Positions 15,190 through 22,954 of a stretch of DNA of 42,813 nucleotides are shown here, one piece after another (position 1 is the first letter of the stretch; each line of letters begins with the position of its first letter). Source of the stretch: Polyangium aurulentum. Lineage in GTDB: Bacteria; Myxococcota_A; Polyangia; Polyangiales; Polyangiaceae. Both the position numbers and the translations under genes were made by a program. The notes under the pieces are model-generated. The model did not search any database. It was not told where the DNA came from and saw only the letters and a list, made by a program, of their open reading frames with translations. Where the stretch lies: the NCBI GenBank assembly GCA_945875545.1, contig CAMCKZ010000019.1:1-42813 (forward strand), written 5' to 3'.

Positions 15190-17462
15190 GGCGACACCAT
15201 TTCTGCGAGGGATTCTGCTGACGTATTGCCGTACGCACCTTCGTTGTACATCGAGACGTGCGAACCTGCGACCGAGGTCGAGACGCTCTTGAAGAGTTCG
15301 AAGGCTGGCTTCGTGACGCCGCCTCCCTCGAAGGCCTTCGAGGCGAAGGTGTCGGAGAATTGATCGGCGACCCAGCTTGTGAGCTTCTTGTCGAACTGCG
15401 AGCCGAAGGAGGACTCGGCGGTGTTCGCGGCCGTGATGAGCAGCGTGCCAAAGAGCGGAGCGCCGGGCGTGATCCCCGTGCCGCCACAACCGAGCGTGAT
15501 GCCGCCGGTGAAGGCCGACCCGAAGACGCCGCTGTAACACGACTCAATCACGAACAAGATTCGCCTGTATTTCTTCGCGGTTTGCATGTCGCAGAGCGCG
15601 AGGCGCAACGACTCGGGCGTGAGAAGCGCGGACTCGCTCGTGCCGTCGATGCCTTCCGACACGGTGCTTGCGCCGACGGGCATGCCCGGGGGGCCGCCGT
15701 GGCCACTCACGTACACGTAGATGTTCGAGGCGTCCGTCGTTTGAAGGACCTTCGGCGTCCGCGCGGTCACCTCGCCCGTGAGCACGCGCACGAAGTCCGA
15801 CGCGTTGAAGTCCGTGAGCGGGTAGTCGTAGGTGACGTCTTGGTAGAGGTTCGCGCCTCCGCTTTGATTGCGCACCGTCGAGGCGAGCGTGTTTTCCGTC
15901 GCGTTCACGAGGTCGTCGGCGCCCATGAGGATGATGTGATCGCGCGGAATTCCTCGGTCGAGAAGCGCGCGGTATTGGCGCAGCGCATCGGCCTGGTGCC
16001 GGTAGTTGACCCATCCGTCGGAGAACGTGGCGATGAAGGCCCACGTGTCGGCCTTGGCCTTTGGTGGCGTGAAGCCCGGCGTCAGCGTCGGCGTCGCGAG
16101 GGAGGCGTCCTTCGGCGATGCGAGCGCTTTGCTCGCTGAAAGGAAGTTCGCTTCGCCCGTGAAGTACGACTCTTTCTTCACGAGGCGGCCGCGCTCGTAG
16201 ACCCAACGCGCGTAGGTGCTGCTGGCCGGATCGACGTAGAGCCCCGAGGTGTACGTGAAGTTGCTCGCGGCGCCGGTGACGTCAGGAAACTCGCCATTTC
16301 CCAGGAGTCGAAGGCCTTCGGCGATGCCGTCTTTGGTGAAGGGAACCTTCTTGCCGCGCCCGTCGACGACCTTGCGCATGGCCTTGTCGAGGGCCGCGCC
16401 CGTGGCACCGCCGGACGCCTCAAGGGCATACGCGAGAAGCAGCACCGCGTCGGCCGCGCTCGCCGAGTTGGGCGGAATCGTGGTCCGGCCGGTGCCCTTC
16501 GCGAGCGCGGCGGTGAAGTCCGCTTCGAAGGTGCCGTCGGTCGACGCCATCGACGCGAAGCCTTCAATACCCTCCGCGGCGCTCGCGTTGAGCGCGGCAA
16601 ATTGCGTGTAGTCGAGACCAACGTCGGCGAAGACGAGGCGCGGCTTTTTGCTGGGATTCGCCACGCGGTAGGCGGCCCACTTGCCCATGATGCACCCGAT
16701 CTGCGGCTTGGCGACGGCGCCCACAATGACCATGTCCGGGTTGCGTGCGAAGGCCGCCGCGGACGCCACATCGCAGATCGCGCCATCCTTGTGCTCGGTC
16801 ACGTGGACCGACGAGGCCGCGTAACCGTACTCGGTCGCGAAGAACGGCAGCCAGCGCCAGAAGGTTTGGCCGTCGATGCCGAGCGTCGTGATGACCTCGA
16901 TGCTCGAGGCTCGCATCTTTTTGGCGTAGGAAACGAGGAGCTCGGACTGGGCGATGTCCGACTGTTTCGTGCGCCACACAAACCCGAGGCCGCCATACGC
17001 GCGCAGGATCTCGTCGCTCGTGGAGAGCGGCGAGATCATGACCTTTTGGGAATCGACAAAAAGCGGCGCGACCGCTTCGACGTCGCTGCTGAGTCCCGGG
17101 CCGATGACCGCGGCGATCGTCGGGTCGTCGATGAGCGACTGGGCCTTCGCGAGCAGGTCGGTGTACGCGCTTTCGCTCGTGGTGCCTCGGTCGTAGTCCG
17201 TGTTCACGAACTCGAGGGGGCGCCCGCCCGCGACGCCGCCAAGCGCGTTCACCATGTCGCGCACGTAGGTGAGCTCCGAGCGCTCGCCAGTGAATCCGCC
17301 GGGAAACAAGATGCCGATGCGCAGCGGGCCCGTGCCGACGAGAACCGGCTTAACTGGCGCGGCGGCGCTCGAACCGTTGTCCGTGCCGCACCCCGCCATA
17401 ACAACCGCGGCAAGCGTGAGGGCCGCGAAGCGTCGCAGCGAAGTGGAATGGCGGGGAGGCAT
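15186..17462 (-). CDS. Lipoprotein fusing a periplasmic-binding domain to a C13 (legumain-like) peptidase
   Basis: The protein is 758 aa from the chosen ATG at 17462, which gives the signal LRRFAALTLAAVVMAGC with Cys25 lipidated; ATGs at 17474 and 17492 are possible. Residues about 40-440 are a type I periplasmic-binding fold (LRIGILFPGGFTGERSEL; IAAVIGPGLSSDVEAVAPLF; VMISPLSTSD), as in branched-chain amino-acid receptors. Residues about 470-755 resemble peptidase family C13: NYRHQADALRQYRALLDRGI, GADDLVN, NLYQDVTYDYPLTDFNASDF. The catalytic pair is His588 in YVSGHGGPPG and Cys642 in FVIESCYSG. Legumain/GPI8 enzymes cleave after Asn/Asp or act as transamidases. A ligand-sensing protease at the outer membrane is an inference. 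It is coupled to the YHYH gene by a TTGA overlap. Confidence 0.88.
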   Translation of the reverse strand: MPPRHSTSLRRFAALTLAAVVMAGCGTDNGSSAAAPVKPVLVGTGPLRIGILFPGGFTGERSELTYVRDMVNALGGVAGGRPLEFVNTDYDRGTTSESAYTDLLAKAQSLIDDPTIAAVIGPGLSSDVEAVAPLFVDSQKVMISPLSTSDEILRAYGGLGFVWRTKQSDIAQSELLVSYAKKMRASSIEVITTLGIDGQTFWRWLPFFATEYGYAASSVHVTEHKDGAICDVASAAAFARNPDMVIVGAVAKPQIGCIMGKWAAYRVANPSKKPRLVFADVGLDYTQFAALNASAAEGIEGFASMASTDGTFEADFTAALAKGTGRTTIPPNSASAADAVLLLAYALEASGGATGAALDKAMRKVVDGRGKKVPFTKDGIAEGLRLLGNGEFPDVTGAASNFTYTSGLYVDPASSTYARWVYERGRLVKKESYFTGEANFLSASKALASPKDASLATPTLTPGFTPPKAKADTWAFIATFSDGWVNYRHQADALRQYRALLDRGIPRDHIILMGADDLVNATENTLASTVRNQSGGANLYQDVTYDYPLTDFNASDFVRVLTGEVTARTPKVLQTTDASNIYVYVSGHGGPPGMPVGASTVSEGIDGTSESALLTPESLRLALCDMQTAKKYRRILFVIESCYSGVFGSAFTGGITLGCGGTGITPGAPLFGTLLITAANTAESSFGSQFDKKLTSWVADQFSDTFASKAFEGGGVTKPAFELFKSVSTSVAGSHVSMYNEGAYGNTSAESLAEMVSP

Positions 17463-17634
17463 CGAGGCTCGCATCCCGGGCCACATAACCACGAGTGAAC
17501 ACGCGGCGCTAGTAGTTCCGATTGAATCGGAGGCCTTAGCCCTAAAGCGAAACCGATGCGCGGTTCACACCCCCGCGCCTTAGAAGAGAAATGAAGGAGC
17601 CATCGCACGGATCGCGGCTAGCCTCGGAAGTCTC

Positions 17635-18762
17635 ATGATTAAAGTGTGTGGCCGCTCAACGCTTGTATTCTGCATGTTTGCGACGGTCCTGAGTGCTTGC
17701 GTCACTTCGACAGAAGGCACAGCCCCGGCGGTGTTCGCGCCCGTCGACGCCTCGCATTCGCAAGAAACGAGTCCCGACGGCGGGCTGGTGGAAGCTGCGG
17801 TGTCCGATGCGGCGGCCGTGGCCGATTCCACGTCGCCACCGCAAAGCGACGCGGGAGCAACCGCGCTGGATGCCGCGACGCCCGTTGTGGATGCGGGCCC
17901 GCCTCAGCCCATGTCGGCCACGGCAACGATGCCGGACTTCACGCTTGCAGCCGCCAGCGAAAAGACCATGTGCGTGACCGTGCGCCTCTCCAATGCCGTT
18001 CCGATGATGGCGAAGAAGCTCACCACGAGCCTCGCGACAGGAAGCCACCACTTCATTGCGTACCGAATGAACTCCGGCGTCGAGGAGCCAATCCCGACCG
18101 CTTGCCGACCGCTTTCGGGAATCACGACCGGCTCGGTCCCGATGATTATTTCGCAAAGCTCCGGAGACGCACTCGCGTTTCCGTCAAACACGGCGCTTCG
18201 GCTCGAAGCCCATCAGCTGATTCGCCTTGAGGCGCACTTTGTGAACGGCGGGTCCGCGCCGCTCACCGCGAACGGGCAGCTCCTCGTCGACGGCATCGAC
18301 GTCACCTCGGCGCCCGCGTCGTTAGAGGAGGCGAACATGGCCTTTTGGGGCACCGCGAACATCAACGTGCCTGCCCGCAGCACCGCATCGACGCCGATTC
18401 TTTTCCAAAAGGCGCGCGCGGGCACGCACGGCTTCGCGCTCACCACGCACCAGCATCGCCTCGGGTCACGCTTCCGCATTTGGTCCGCGACAAGTGCCAC
18501 CGACGCGCAAACGATCGTTTCGTCCAATCGCACCCCGCTCGCCGACACGGGGCATTGGGATGCGCCGCCGCTTTACATGCTTCCCACGCAGCTCGATTTC
18601 GACGGAACCAATGGCCTCGCGTTCCAATGCGAATGGACGAACACCACCTCGTCCACCGTCGGGTTCGGCGAGAGCGCGAACAGCGAGATGTGCTTCCTGT
18701 GGATGTATTACTGGCCGTCGTTCGGCTTCGACTCGTGCCTGAACGTTCCCTGCCCTCGATAA
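17635..18762 (+). CDS. Lipoprotein with PHM-like copper type II monooxygenase fold
   Basis: This is a 375-aa lipoprotein with signal ending LSAC (Cys22) and GGAAG 5 nt upstream of ATG 17635. Residues about 24-95 are a low-complexity Ala/Asp/Pro linker. The rest follows the two-domain plan of peptidylglycine alpha-hydroxylating monooxygenase (PHM). The N domain has a His-His pair at 138-139 (GSHHFIAYRM) and a third His at 201 (RLEAHFVN), matching the CuH site. The C domain has His272-x-His274 (THQHRLG) and Met352 in SANSEMCFLWMYYWP, matching the CuM site. Spacings (62 and about 78 residues) are close to PHM. All copper ligands are present, so an active ascorbate-type monooxygenase is plausible. 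Its substrate is unknown. Confidence 0.85.
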   Translation: MIKVCGRSTLVFCMFATVLSACVTSTEGTAPAVFAPVDASHSQETSPDGGLVEAAVSDAAAVADSTSPPQSDAGATALDAATPVVDAGPPQPMSATATMPDFTLAAASEKTMCVTVRLSNAVPMMAKKLTTSLATGSHHFIAYRMNSGVEEPIPTACRPLSGITTGSVPMIISQSSGDALAFPSNTALRLEAHQLIRLEAHFVNGGSAPLTANGQLLVDGIDVTSAPASLEEANMAFWGTANINVPARSTASTPILFQKARAGTHGFALTTHQHRLGSRFRIWSATSATDAQTIVSSNRTPLADTGHWDAPPLYMLPTQLDFDGTNGLAFQCEWTNTTSSTVGFGESANSEMCFLWMYYWPSFGFDSCLNVPCPR

Positions 18763-18805
18763 CCGCGTCGCAGAAAAAGGCTCATCGCCCGCGTTCCGTG
18801 ACGCC

Positions 18806-19543
18806 GTGACGCAAGCAACGCCCCCGATGCGCGCCTGTCGGGTAGCGTGCTCGTCCGATGACCTGCTCGCCAAGCTCCAGCATGCGGGGCGCCTCGACCT
18901 CGGGGACTTTATGGCCTTCGAGGTCGTCCCCGACGACGATAAACCCGAGATTCTGAACGAGGCGGTGCTCTACGACGGCCTACGGTTTCGTGCAGAGTGC
19001 AAGCTCGCAGGCAAGATCGACGGCCGGCCCTTCGGTGTGGACGTGGCGTTTGGTGATCCCATCTTCGGCGAGCCGGACCTGGCACAAGGCGAGGATATCC
19101 TTGCGTTTGCAGGCGTCGCGCCACCGGCTCTGCGCCTCTACCCGATCGAGACGCCCATCGCGGAGAAGGTCCACGCGTAAACGATGCCGCGTGCGCGCCC
19201 GAACCCGCGCGTGAAGAACCTTCCGGACCTCGCTCTCCTGGCCTCGGCGAAGCCCCTCGAGGGAGCGCTCCTGCGTGCCGCGCCCGAACAGACCTTTACG
19301 TTCCGCAAGACCCACGAGCTTCCCGCTGCGCTGCCCGATCCGCTGGAGGCCTGGCGTACGCCCTACGCAGCAATGGCTCGAGACGATCAGCTCACCTGGG
19401 CCACGCTCGAGGAGGTGACGAATGCCGCGAAGCGATTCCTGGACCCGGTCCTCGCAGCGACGCTTCACGCGACCTGGGAGCCCGAGTCGTGGAGTTGGCG
19501 ACGGCGTTACCGGGCGAGCGTCACGGTCGCAGATGGTGTATGA
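18806..19543 (+). pseudogene. AbiEii/AbiGii nucleotidyltransferase toxin, truncated and with an in-frame stop
   Basis: Two adjacent segments in the same frame match the AbiEii-type toxin family. The first has DLGDFMAFEVVPDDDKPEI, DGLRFRAECKLAGKIDGRPF and GVDVAFGDPI; it ends PIEKVHA-like at TAA 19178. The second resumes immediately with MPRARPNPRVKNLPDLALLA and continues to 19543. In intact relatives the two run together as HAYTMPR, so the TAA replaces one Tyr codon. The N-terminal 80-100 residues, including the nucleotidyltransferase GS...D motif, are also missing upstream. Both defects mean the toxin is dead. No AbiEi antitoxin is visible next to it. Confidence 0.8.
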
Positions 19544-19602
19544 CCTGCGTCGTCGTCTCGTGAGTACGCAAACCTTCCGCAGTAAGCCGTCGTGGTGGGG
19601 GG

Positions 19603-20349
19603 GTGACGGGGGCACTTCCGGCGAGCGGAGCCCCTGCGAATTACCGTGCACCCGTGAGCGCGGATCCCGTGCAGCAGCTTATTTTGGAGTCGCGCAGCGT
19701 GACTTACGACGAGGCGGACAACCCGGTCCTGATTGCCGGGACCCATCCCCATTGGGCGCAGCAGAATGGGATAGAATGGGGTGTGGGCGCACCGCGAGCG
19801 AGTGGCCCGCAGGCTCCAAGCCCGTGACGAAGCGCATGACGTATGACGACGCGTACCGCGTAACACGCGTCGAGTACCTGAACCCGAACGGCGCAAGTGC
19901 GACCGCGGGAACAGCAACGACCCACACATGAAACGACCCTTTTGACGCAGAAGCTCGTACAACGGCGCTTGTGACCAGTGCTTCGACCGCGACCGCGAAT
20001 GCCAAGCCAGCGCCCCACGTGAAGCTCCCGGCGCCCGTGAAAGCGGAGACGTACGCGTACGATTCCCTCGGAAATATCCTGACAAGCGGCGACGACGTGA
20101 ACGCGTTTTACGACCGCTCGCTGGGCACGCAGACCCACGGCGCGGCGGCCGCAGGTCCGTATCAGTTGAGGAACGCGACGAATCGCGTGACCTCGGCGTA
20201 CGTACAAGGGCGGACTCGAAGCCGCATACGACGGCGCGGGCCATAGGACGGCGATGGTGGTCCAGCGCGACGCGCTCGCGGCAAGCTGTCTTCCGAGCGG
20301 CGCAAGCTGTTGGCAGCGCTACGCCTACGCGTGGGACGAAGTGGGCCGC
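19603..20349 (+). pseudogene. RHS/YD-repeat protein remnant, several frameshifts
   Basis: Segments typical of RHS/YD-repeat proteins appear in order but in different frames: SRSVTYDEADNPVLIAG near 19700, KRMTYDDAYRVTRVEYLNPN near 19840, ETYAYDSLGNILTSGDDVNA near 20055, and YDGAGHRTAMVVQRD near 20230 followed by RYAYAWDEVGR. At least three frameshifts separate them, and neither the N-terminal translocation region nor a C-terminal toxin remains. It is a decayed fragment of a large secreted or contact-dependent toxin gene. Confidence 0.75.
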
Positions 20350-20350
20350 C

Positions 20351-20479
20351 ATGACCCCGGAAAACCGAGGGCGACTCCTGCGCGCGGTCGTCGCGAGCGT
20401 GCGCGTCCGCGAGGCCGAGGACCGCTGCGACATCGAGCTCGTGAACTTCGCCTCCGTCGCGATCAAGTCGGCCCCATGA
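20351..20479 (+). pseudogene. C-terminal tail of a serine-recombinase-like protein
   Basis: A 42-codon frame from ATG 20351 reads MTPENRGRLLRAVVASVRVR and then EAEDRCDIELVNFASVA. This resembles the very end of large serine recombinases, where a helix (RGRLLRAVV) precedes a short beta hairpin. The catalytic and zinc-ribbon domains are gone. It follows the RHS remnant directly, with a join near 20340. Confidence 0.5.
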
Positions 20480-20613
20480 CGGAGCCGAAGTCGAAGGAGA
20501 CGCCGCACACGCACGTGATCTCGAAGCCTTTCTTCCGAACTTTGACCGCGCGCGTGGCGTTTACGCAGGACGCCCCGCAGCCAGCGCGGGAGCCCACGCG
20601 GGGAGCTGGGTGA
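20476..20613 (+). other. 45-aa ORF overlapping the recombinase tail
   Basis: ATG 20476 overlaps the stop of the recombinase tail (ATGA). The protein starts MTEPKSKETPHTHVISKPFF and ends at 20613. It looks like the N-terminus of a gene usually coupled to the recombinase, cut off by a frameshift. No family is assigned. Confidence 0.35.
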
Positions 20614-21004
20614 AGCAGCGGCGGGCGTGGACGGTGACTGGGCCGTCGCGGTAGCGCACGAGACGCCGCGCGTGCGAGGAGTCGCCGGGAGCTGCGAGGC
20701 GCTTGTTGGATGACGCACTTCGCCGGCACCGCGTAGCTCGAGGAACCTCGCACTTGGCTCAACCATGTGTTTGTCCGCGGTCGAATGGCACACGAAGCTT
20801 GGTCTCACGCATGGTCGAGCCCCCAGTTTTCGTGTGGTCGACCGCGGGAACCGGGAGGCGCCGGGAGTCTCCCCGCTGGCCAGAAAAGGGCCCCCGAAAG
20901 CTGTCCCGGAGGGGCGCCGCGGACCTTCACGACTCTCTGCGCGACTCTCTTCCCGTCAGTTACCAGAGCGGGCGATCGCAGGAAGCCCAGGGAAACCAGG
21001 GGAA
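20614..21004. other. Intergenic DNA without gene
   Basis: I see no coding sequence or RNA gene here. The open frames near 20765-21147 read through the tRNA gene and are artefacts. Confidence 0.5.
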
Positions 21005-21043
21005 AACGACGAAACCCCGGGGCTTGTACCTCGGGGTGTGTCG
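21005..21043 (-). terminator. Strong hairpin downstream of tRNA-Asn
   Basis: On the minus strand, ACGAC pairs with GTCGT on the outside, and CCCCGAGG pairs with CCCCGGGG (one mismatch) on the inside, around the loop TACAAG. A T-rich stretch (TTTCGTCGTTTT) overlaps the 3' arm. It lies 40 nt after the tRNA 3' end and probably ends its transcript. Confidence 0.6.
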
Positions 21044-21082
21044 TTAACCAGCGGGGCGGATTTCTCCGTCTATCGCTACGTT

Positions 21083-21158
21083 TGGCTCCGACTGCAGGAC
21101 TCGAACCTGCGACCCGGCGGTTAACAGCCGCCTGCTCTACCAACTGAGCTAAGTCGGA
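21083..21158 (-). tRNA. tRNA-Asn (anticodon GTT), CCA encoded
   Basis: This is a 76-nt cloverleaf. The acceptor stem is TCCGACT/AGTCGGA, followed by discriminator G and a genomically encoded CCA. The D-arm is TAGCTCAGTTGGTAGAGCA, and the anticodon loop is CTGTTAA with anticodon GTT. The T-arm is GCAGGTTCGAGTCCTGC. It marks the right border of the decayed region holding AbiEii, RHS and recombinase remnants, so it may have served as an integration site. Confidence 0.97.
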
Positions 21159-21263
21159 AAATTGCTCGGGCGCAGGTATCTTCCAAACTGCGCCCCCTGT
21201 CAAGAAAGATCGCCCTCCCAACGGAAAAACACGATCCCACCCTCCGACAGTCCCGCCGTTCCG

Positions 21264-21752
21264 TCACTCATCGACGCACGGACGACCACCCGTTCCCTTC
21301 CCAGCACCGCCAGTAACAGGCCGCGTTCCATCTTTGATGCGCACAATACGCATACCTCCCATATACACAAGCATACCCATAACCATACCACACACAAATA
21401 CGAACGAGGTCTTGCCCGTGGCCAGCGAGACTATCGCCGGGCCCGGGCAATAACCGCCGAGCCCCCACCCCACCCCGAAAATCCCAGCGCCGCACACGAG
21501 TTTCGCATCGACGGGCGAGGCCGCGGGGACGCATAGGGGCTCGCCCAAGAAGGCGTCGCTCCTCGTCATGGCCCACCTGTAAAGCACGAGGTTCGCGGCA
21601 ATTCCTCCGGCCATGACGAACATGAGACTCGGGTCCCACGAACCCGCCAAATCAAGGAACCCGATAACCTTCGAGGGCCTCGTCATGCCGCTGAGCAGCA
21701 GCCCCAACCCGAAGACAAACCCCGCGAATCCGCTCGAAATCAGCCGTTTCAC
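21264..21752 (-). CDS. YeeE/YedE-type sulfur transport protein, second half (DUF6691)
   Basis: This is a 162-aa membrane protein from GTG 21752, which overlaps the stop of the preceding YeeE/YedE gene (GTGA). It begins VKRLISSGFAGFVFGLGLLL and has SGMTRPSKVIGFLDL. The second copy of the signature, VCGAGIFGVGWGLGGYCPGP, places a Cys in each of two re-entrant-like segments. Family relatives (YeeE/YedE, TsuA-like) import thiosulfate or related sulfur species, and in many bacteria the transporter is split into two such genes. At least four membrane segments are visible. The C-terminal tail is polar. It ends a run of seventeen minus-strand genes; the tRNA-Asn lies 105 nt further on. Confidence 0.88.
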   Translation of the reverse strand: MKRLISSGFAGFVFGLGLLLSGMTRPSKVIGFLDLAGSWDPSLMFVMAGGIAANLVLYRWAMTRSDAFLGEPLCVPAASPVDAKLVCGAGIFGVGWGLGGYCPGPAIVSLATGKTSFVFVCGMVMGMLVYMGGMRIVRIKDGTRPVTGGAGKGTGGRPCVDE

Positions 21753-22174
21753 CTCAAACCTCCGAGCACGTGATTCGTCACAAATACCGTCAGAAACCCC
21801 GTGGCCATAAACGTGAGCACCGCCGCCAACGAACGCACCGAAAACCTGGCCAAGCCGCAAATGCCGTGACCACTCGTGCATCCACTCCCGAGGCGCGTTC
21901 CCAAGCCCACCAACAGCCCGGCGCCCAGCGTCAACCCCGTGGACCGCGACGACTGCCCATCAAACGCCCAAGGTGCCGCCCCGATCGCCAAAAGGCCCGC
22001 GAGAACGAGTCCCCCAAGAAAGGCCAAGCGCCAACCCCTATCCCCCACGTTGACGTCGAGGGCTCCAGCCGTAATACCACTTATACCCGCTATCTTACCG
22101 TTTACTACCAGGAGCCAGCCCGCGGCTAGGCCCAACATCACGCCGCCCAAAGTCGCTGCGATAAAAGAATGCAT
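21749..22174 (-). CDS. YeeE/YedE family sulfur transport protein, first half
   Basis: This is a 141-aa membrane protein with the family signature SGCTSGHGICGLARFSVRSL near residues 98-117, plus GGVMLGLAAGWLLVVNGKIAGISG at the N-terminus. The SGCTSGHGICG Cys residues are those implicated in thiosulfate relay in YeeE-type transporters. It pairs with the downstream gene as the two halves of one transporter, coupled by a GTGA overlap. The neighbouring cysteine pathway upstream in the same run makes a role in sulfur supply plausible. Confidence 0.9.
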   Translation of the reverse strand: MHSFIAATLGGVMLGLAAGWLLVVNGKIAGISGITAGALDVNVGDRGWRLAFLGGLVLAGLLAIGAAPWAFDGQSSRSTGLTLGAGLLVGLGTRLGSGCTSGHGICGLARFSVRSLAAVLTFMATGFLTVFVTNHVLGGLR

Positions 22175-22263
22175 GTTCCACGTATTTCTGTGTATGTGTT
22201 ATGGCTATCTGACGACTAGGCGAGGCTCCCCGTTGACTGCGACCATGAGTGACCCCGGCGCGG

Positions 22264-22896
22264 CTACGTTCGCAAACGCGCGTGCACGTACACAAACGAC
22301 TGACTGCTGCCCCACGGCGTGACGTGCGCCTCGCGCGCGGTGTTGAGCGGTTCGAACCCCTCGCCCAAGAACGCGAAAAGGTCTTCGGCGCTGGAACGGC
22401 GCACGGGCAACCCGCTGCATTTCTCGGGGCCGTCATTGGCGAAACCGCCCAAAATGACGTGACCGCCACGTGCCAGCGCGCCCATCAATTGCCTGCGATA
22501 AACCTCGCGATCCGCGTCGTCGGTCAAGAAATGAAGCACCGCGCGATCGTGCCAGAGGTCCACCGCGGCCTGGTCAAAAGAATGCGTGAGCACGTTGCCC
22601 ACGGAGAATCGCACGGCACTCGGCCCGTCGTCGTCGCACGCGCGAAGACGCTCGCGCACCCGCGCGATCGCCCGCTCGCTGAGGTCGAAAATCTCCACGT
22701 CCGTGAAGCCCCGCTGAAGCAAATCGTCGACCAATGTGGATGCGCCCGCGCCCACATCCAGCACACGCGCAGACGCTGCGAAGCGCGCCGCGTCGATGAA
22801 AGCCAGCGACGTTTCGAGGTGCTCGCGGTACCAACTGACCTCGCGCGAACTCCTCTTTTCGTACACGGCGTTCCAATGTTCGTCCGCGCCGGTCAT
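22264..22896 (-). CDS. Class I SAM-dependent methyltransferase
   Basis: This is a 210-aa methyltransferase from ATG 22896 (MTGADEHWNAVYEKRSSREV); longer in-frame starts run into the gene upstream. Motif I is RVLDVGAGASTLVDDLL, followed by DVEIFDLSERAI. The later strand is VDLWHDRAVLHFLTDD and the end contains GHVILGGFANDGPEKCSGLP. The HW...VSWY start and WHDRAVLHFL block are typical of small methyltransferases annotated as thiol- or trans-aconitate-type; the substrate is unknown. It lies between the triple-DsbA gene and the YeeE/YedE pair, so a thiol or sulfur substrate is a reasonable guess. Confidence 0.85.
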   Translation of the reverse strand: MTGADEHWNAVYEKRSSREVSWYREHLETSLAFIDAARFAASARVLDVGAGASTLVDDLLQRGFTDVEIFDLSERAIARVRERLRACDDDGPSAVRFSVGNVLTHSFDQAAVDLWHDRAVLHFLTDDADREVYRRQLMGALARGGHVILGGFANDGPEKCSGLPVRRSSAEDLFAFLGEGFEPLNTAREAHVTPWGSSQSFVYVHARLRT

Positions 22897-22954
22897 GGAC
22901 GAAGTGCTCCGCTTTCTGAGCATAAACGCGTGCAATGACTTACACTTACGGCCA

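Noticed and set aside
20805-21221. Proteins with AGSSPA or NRRVAG-like motifs near 21.1 kb
   Set aside because: These are translations of the tRNA-Asn gene, a well-known annotation artefact.
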